Assembly (NCBI GenBank): GCA_004211885.1
Contig: SHBV01000007.1
Span: 1-64,000 of the forward strand
DNA: 64,000 nt
Direction of reading: 5' to 3'
From: Verrucomicrobiaceae bacterium
GTDB taxonomy: Bacteria; Verrucomicrobiota; Verrucomicrobiia; Verrucomicrobiales; DEV007
Below the pieces are notes generated by a model. The model did not search any database, had not been told where the DNA came from, and worked only from the letters and a program-made list of their open reading frames with translations. This document shows, piece after piece, positions 63,575 through 64,000 of the stretch; the stretch's first letter is position 1; each line of letters opens with the position of its first letter. Position numbers and translations under genes: made by a program.

Positions 63575-64000
63575 ATGATTAAGGTCGCGTCTGTTCAATT
63601 TAATCATGCACCTGGAGACAAAGAGTCTAACCTGGAGACCATTCGTGGATTTTGTTCCGAGGCTGCACAATTAGCAGTTCAGATTATTGCTTTTCCGGAA
63701 ATGTGTATAACAGGCTATTGGCATGTTCGTAATTTAAGTAGAGAATCAATTCAGGCCCTGTCCGAGAATGTTTCTGACGGTTCTTCGGTTAATATGCTAA
63801 AGGAGATGGCTGATCAGTATCAGCTTATCATTGGGGCCGGACTCATTGAGGAATCCGGAGATGGAAAACTTTATAATTCCTATGTGGTAGTGCATCCAGG
63901 CGGTCAGGTGAATTGTCATCGAAAGATTCATTGTTTCATCAGTGAACACATGAGTGATGGGGATTCTTATACGGTCTTTGACTCTCATCTTGGTCACCGG
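63575..64000 (+). CDS. N-terminal part of a nitrilase-superfamily amidohydrolase
   Basis: The frame from ATG 63575 runs off the right edge (142 codons seen). It begins IKVASVQFNHAPGDKESNLE, and IIAFPEMCITGYW carries the catalytic Glu (residue 42). LIIGAGLIEES, KLYNSYVVVHPGGQV and HRKIH (catalytic Lys) follow. The catalytic Cys lies outside the window. Members of this carbon-nitrogen hydrolase family cleave amides or nitriles in the cytoplasm. Confidence 0.9.
   Translation, partial: MIKVASVQFNHAPGDKESNLETIRGFCSEAAQLAVQIIAFPEMCITGYWHVRNLSRESIQALSENVSDGSSVNMLKEMADQYQLIIGAGLIEESGDGKLYNSYVVVHPGGQVNCHRKIHCFISEHMSDGDSYTVFDSHLGHR

Overview
The window reads as chromosome of a Gram-negative PVC-superphylum bacterium, most likely a marine Verrucomicrobiota with moderate G+C. 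The evidence is the mixture of gene families: a formylglycine sulfatase, secreted LamG and thrombospondin-3-repeat proteins, PQQ-propeller, NPCBM-like and HEAT proteins, a MoxR/DUF58/BatA cluster, and repeated FWWKVSS modules. The taxonomic call is inference from family content, not from a marker-gene tree. There is no transposase, phage gene or CRISPR array. Many genes start with GTG or TTG, or lack a visible Shine-Dalgarno sequence.

Layout. 1-5.0 kb: tail of an unknown gene, a LysM protein, then a leftward group of acyl-CoA/ACP synthetase, MidA-type methyltransferase and a TIM-barrel sugar isomerase. 5.1-12.3 kb: a two-gene sodium:solute symporter (DUF4212 small subunit plus transporter), then Hsp33, Aat, two small secreted or anchored unknowns, an RppH-type Nudix hydrolase and a SulP anion transporter. 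12.3-31.5 kb: ten tightly packed leftward genes (MoxR ATPase, DUF58, NPCBM-like protein, BatA/VWA, VWA with GATase-like fold, DUF4175-like, a low-complexity GFGDD/GQ protein, a squalene-cyclase-like repeat protein, a HEAT protein and a very large PQQ/F5-8C protein). These look like one envelope-associated machine. 31.7-35.8 kb: dnaK-groES-groEL, closed by a strong terminator.

36-45 kb: a double-CDGSH protein, a NIPSNAP protein, a tandemly duplicated secreted protein, tRNA-Ser(GGA), tRNA-Gly(TCC), a purple-acid-phosphatase-like enzyme, a secreted LamG-ankyrin protein, a VOC protein, an FMN reductase and a PhyH dioxygenase. 45-64 kb: an accessory, mostly exported region. It holds a 972-residue coiled-coil/BspA protein, a sulfatase, two serine beta-lactamase-type hydrolases (one fused to a propeller), a lipoprotein candidate, a three-LamG protein, a lysyl-endopeptidase-like protease with four FWWKVSS modules, a possible 38-residue peptide gene, and the start of a nitrilase-family gene.

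How the genes may work together (inference). The MoxR operon probably couples an AAA+ ATPase and integrin-like VWA membrane proteins to large periplasmic repeat proteins. The sulfatase, LamG, protease and beta-lactamase-like genes suggest turnover or surface binding of sulfated or complex polymers. The strongest candidates for something undescribed are the extended MoxR operon, its slippage-prone low-complexity member, the hydrolase-propeller fusion, and the possible amphipathic micro-protein.
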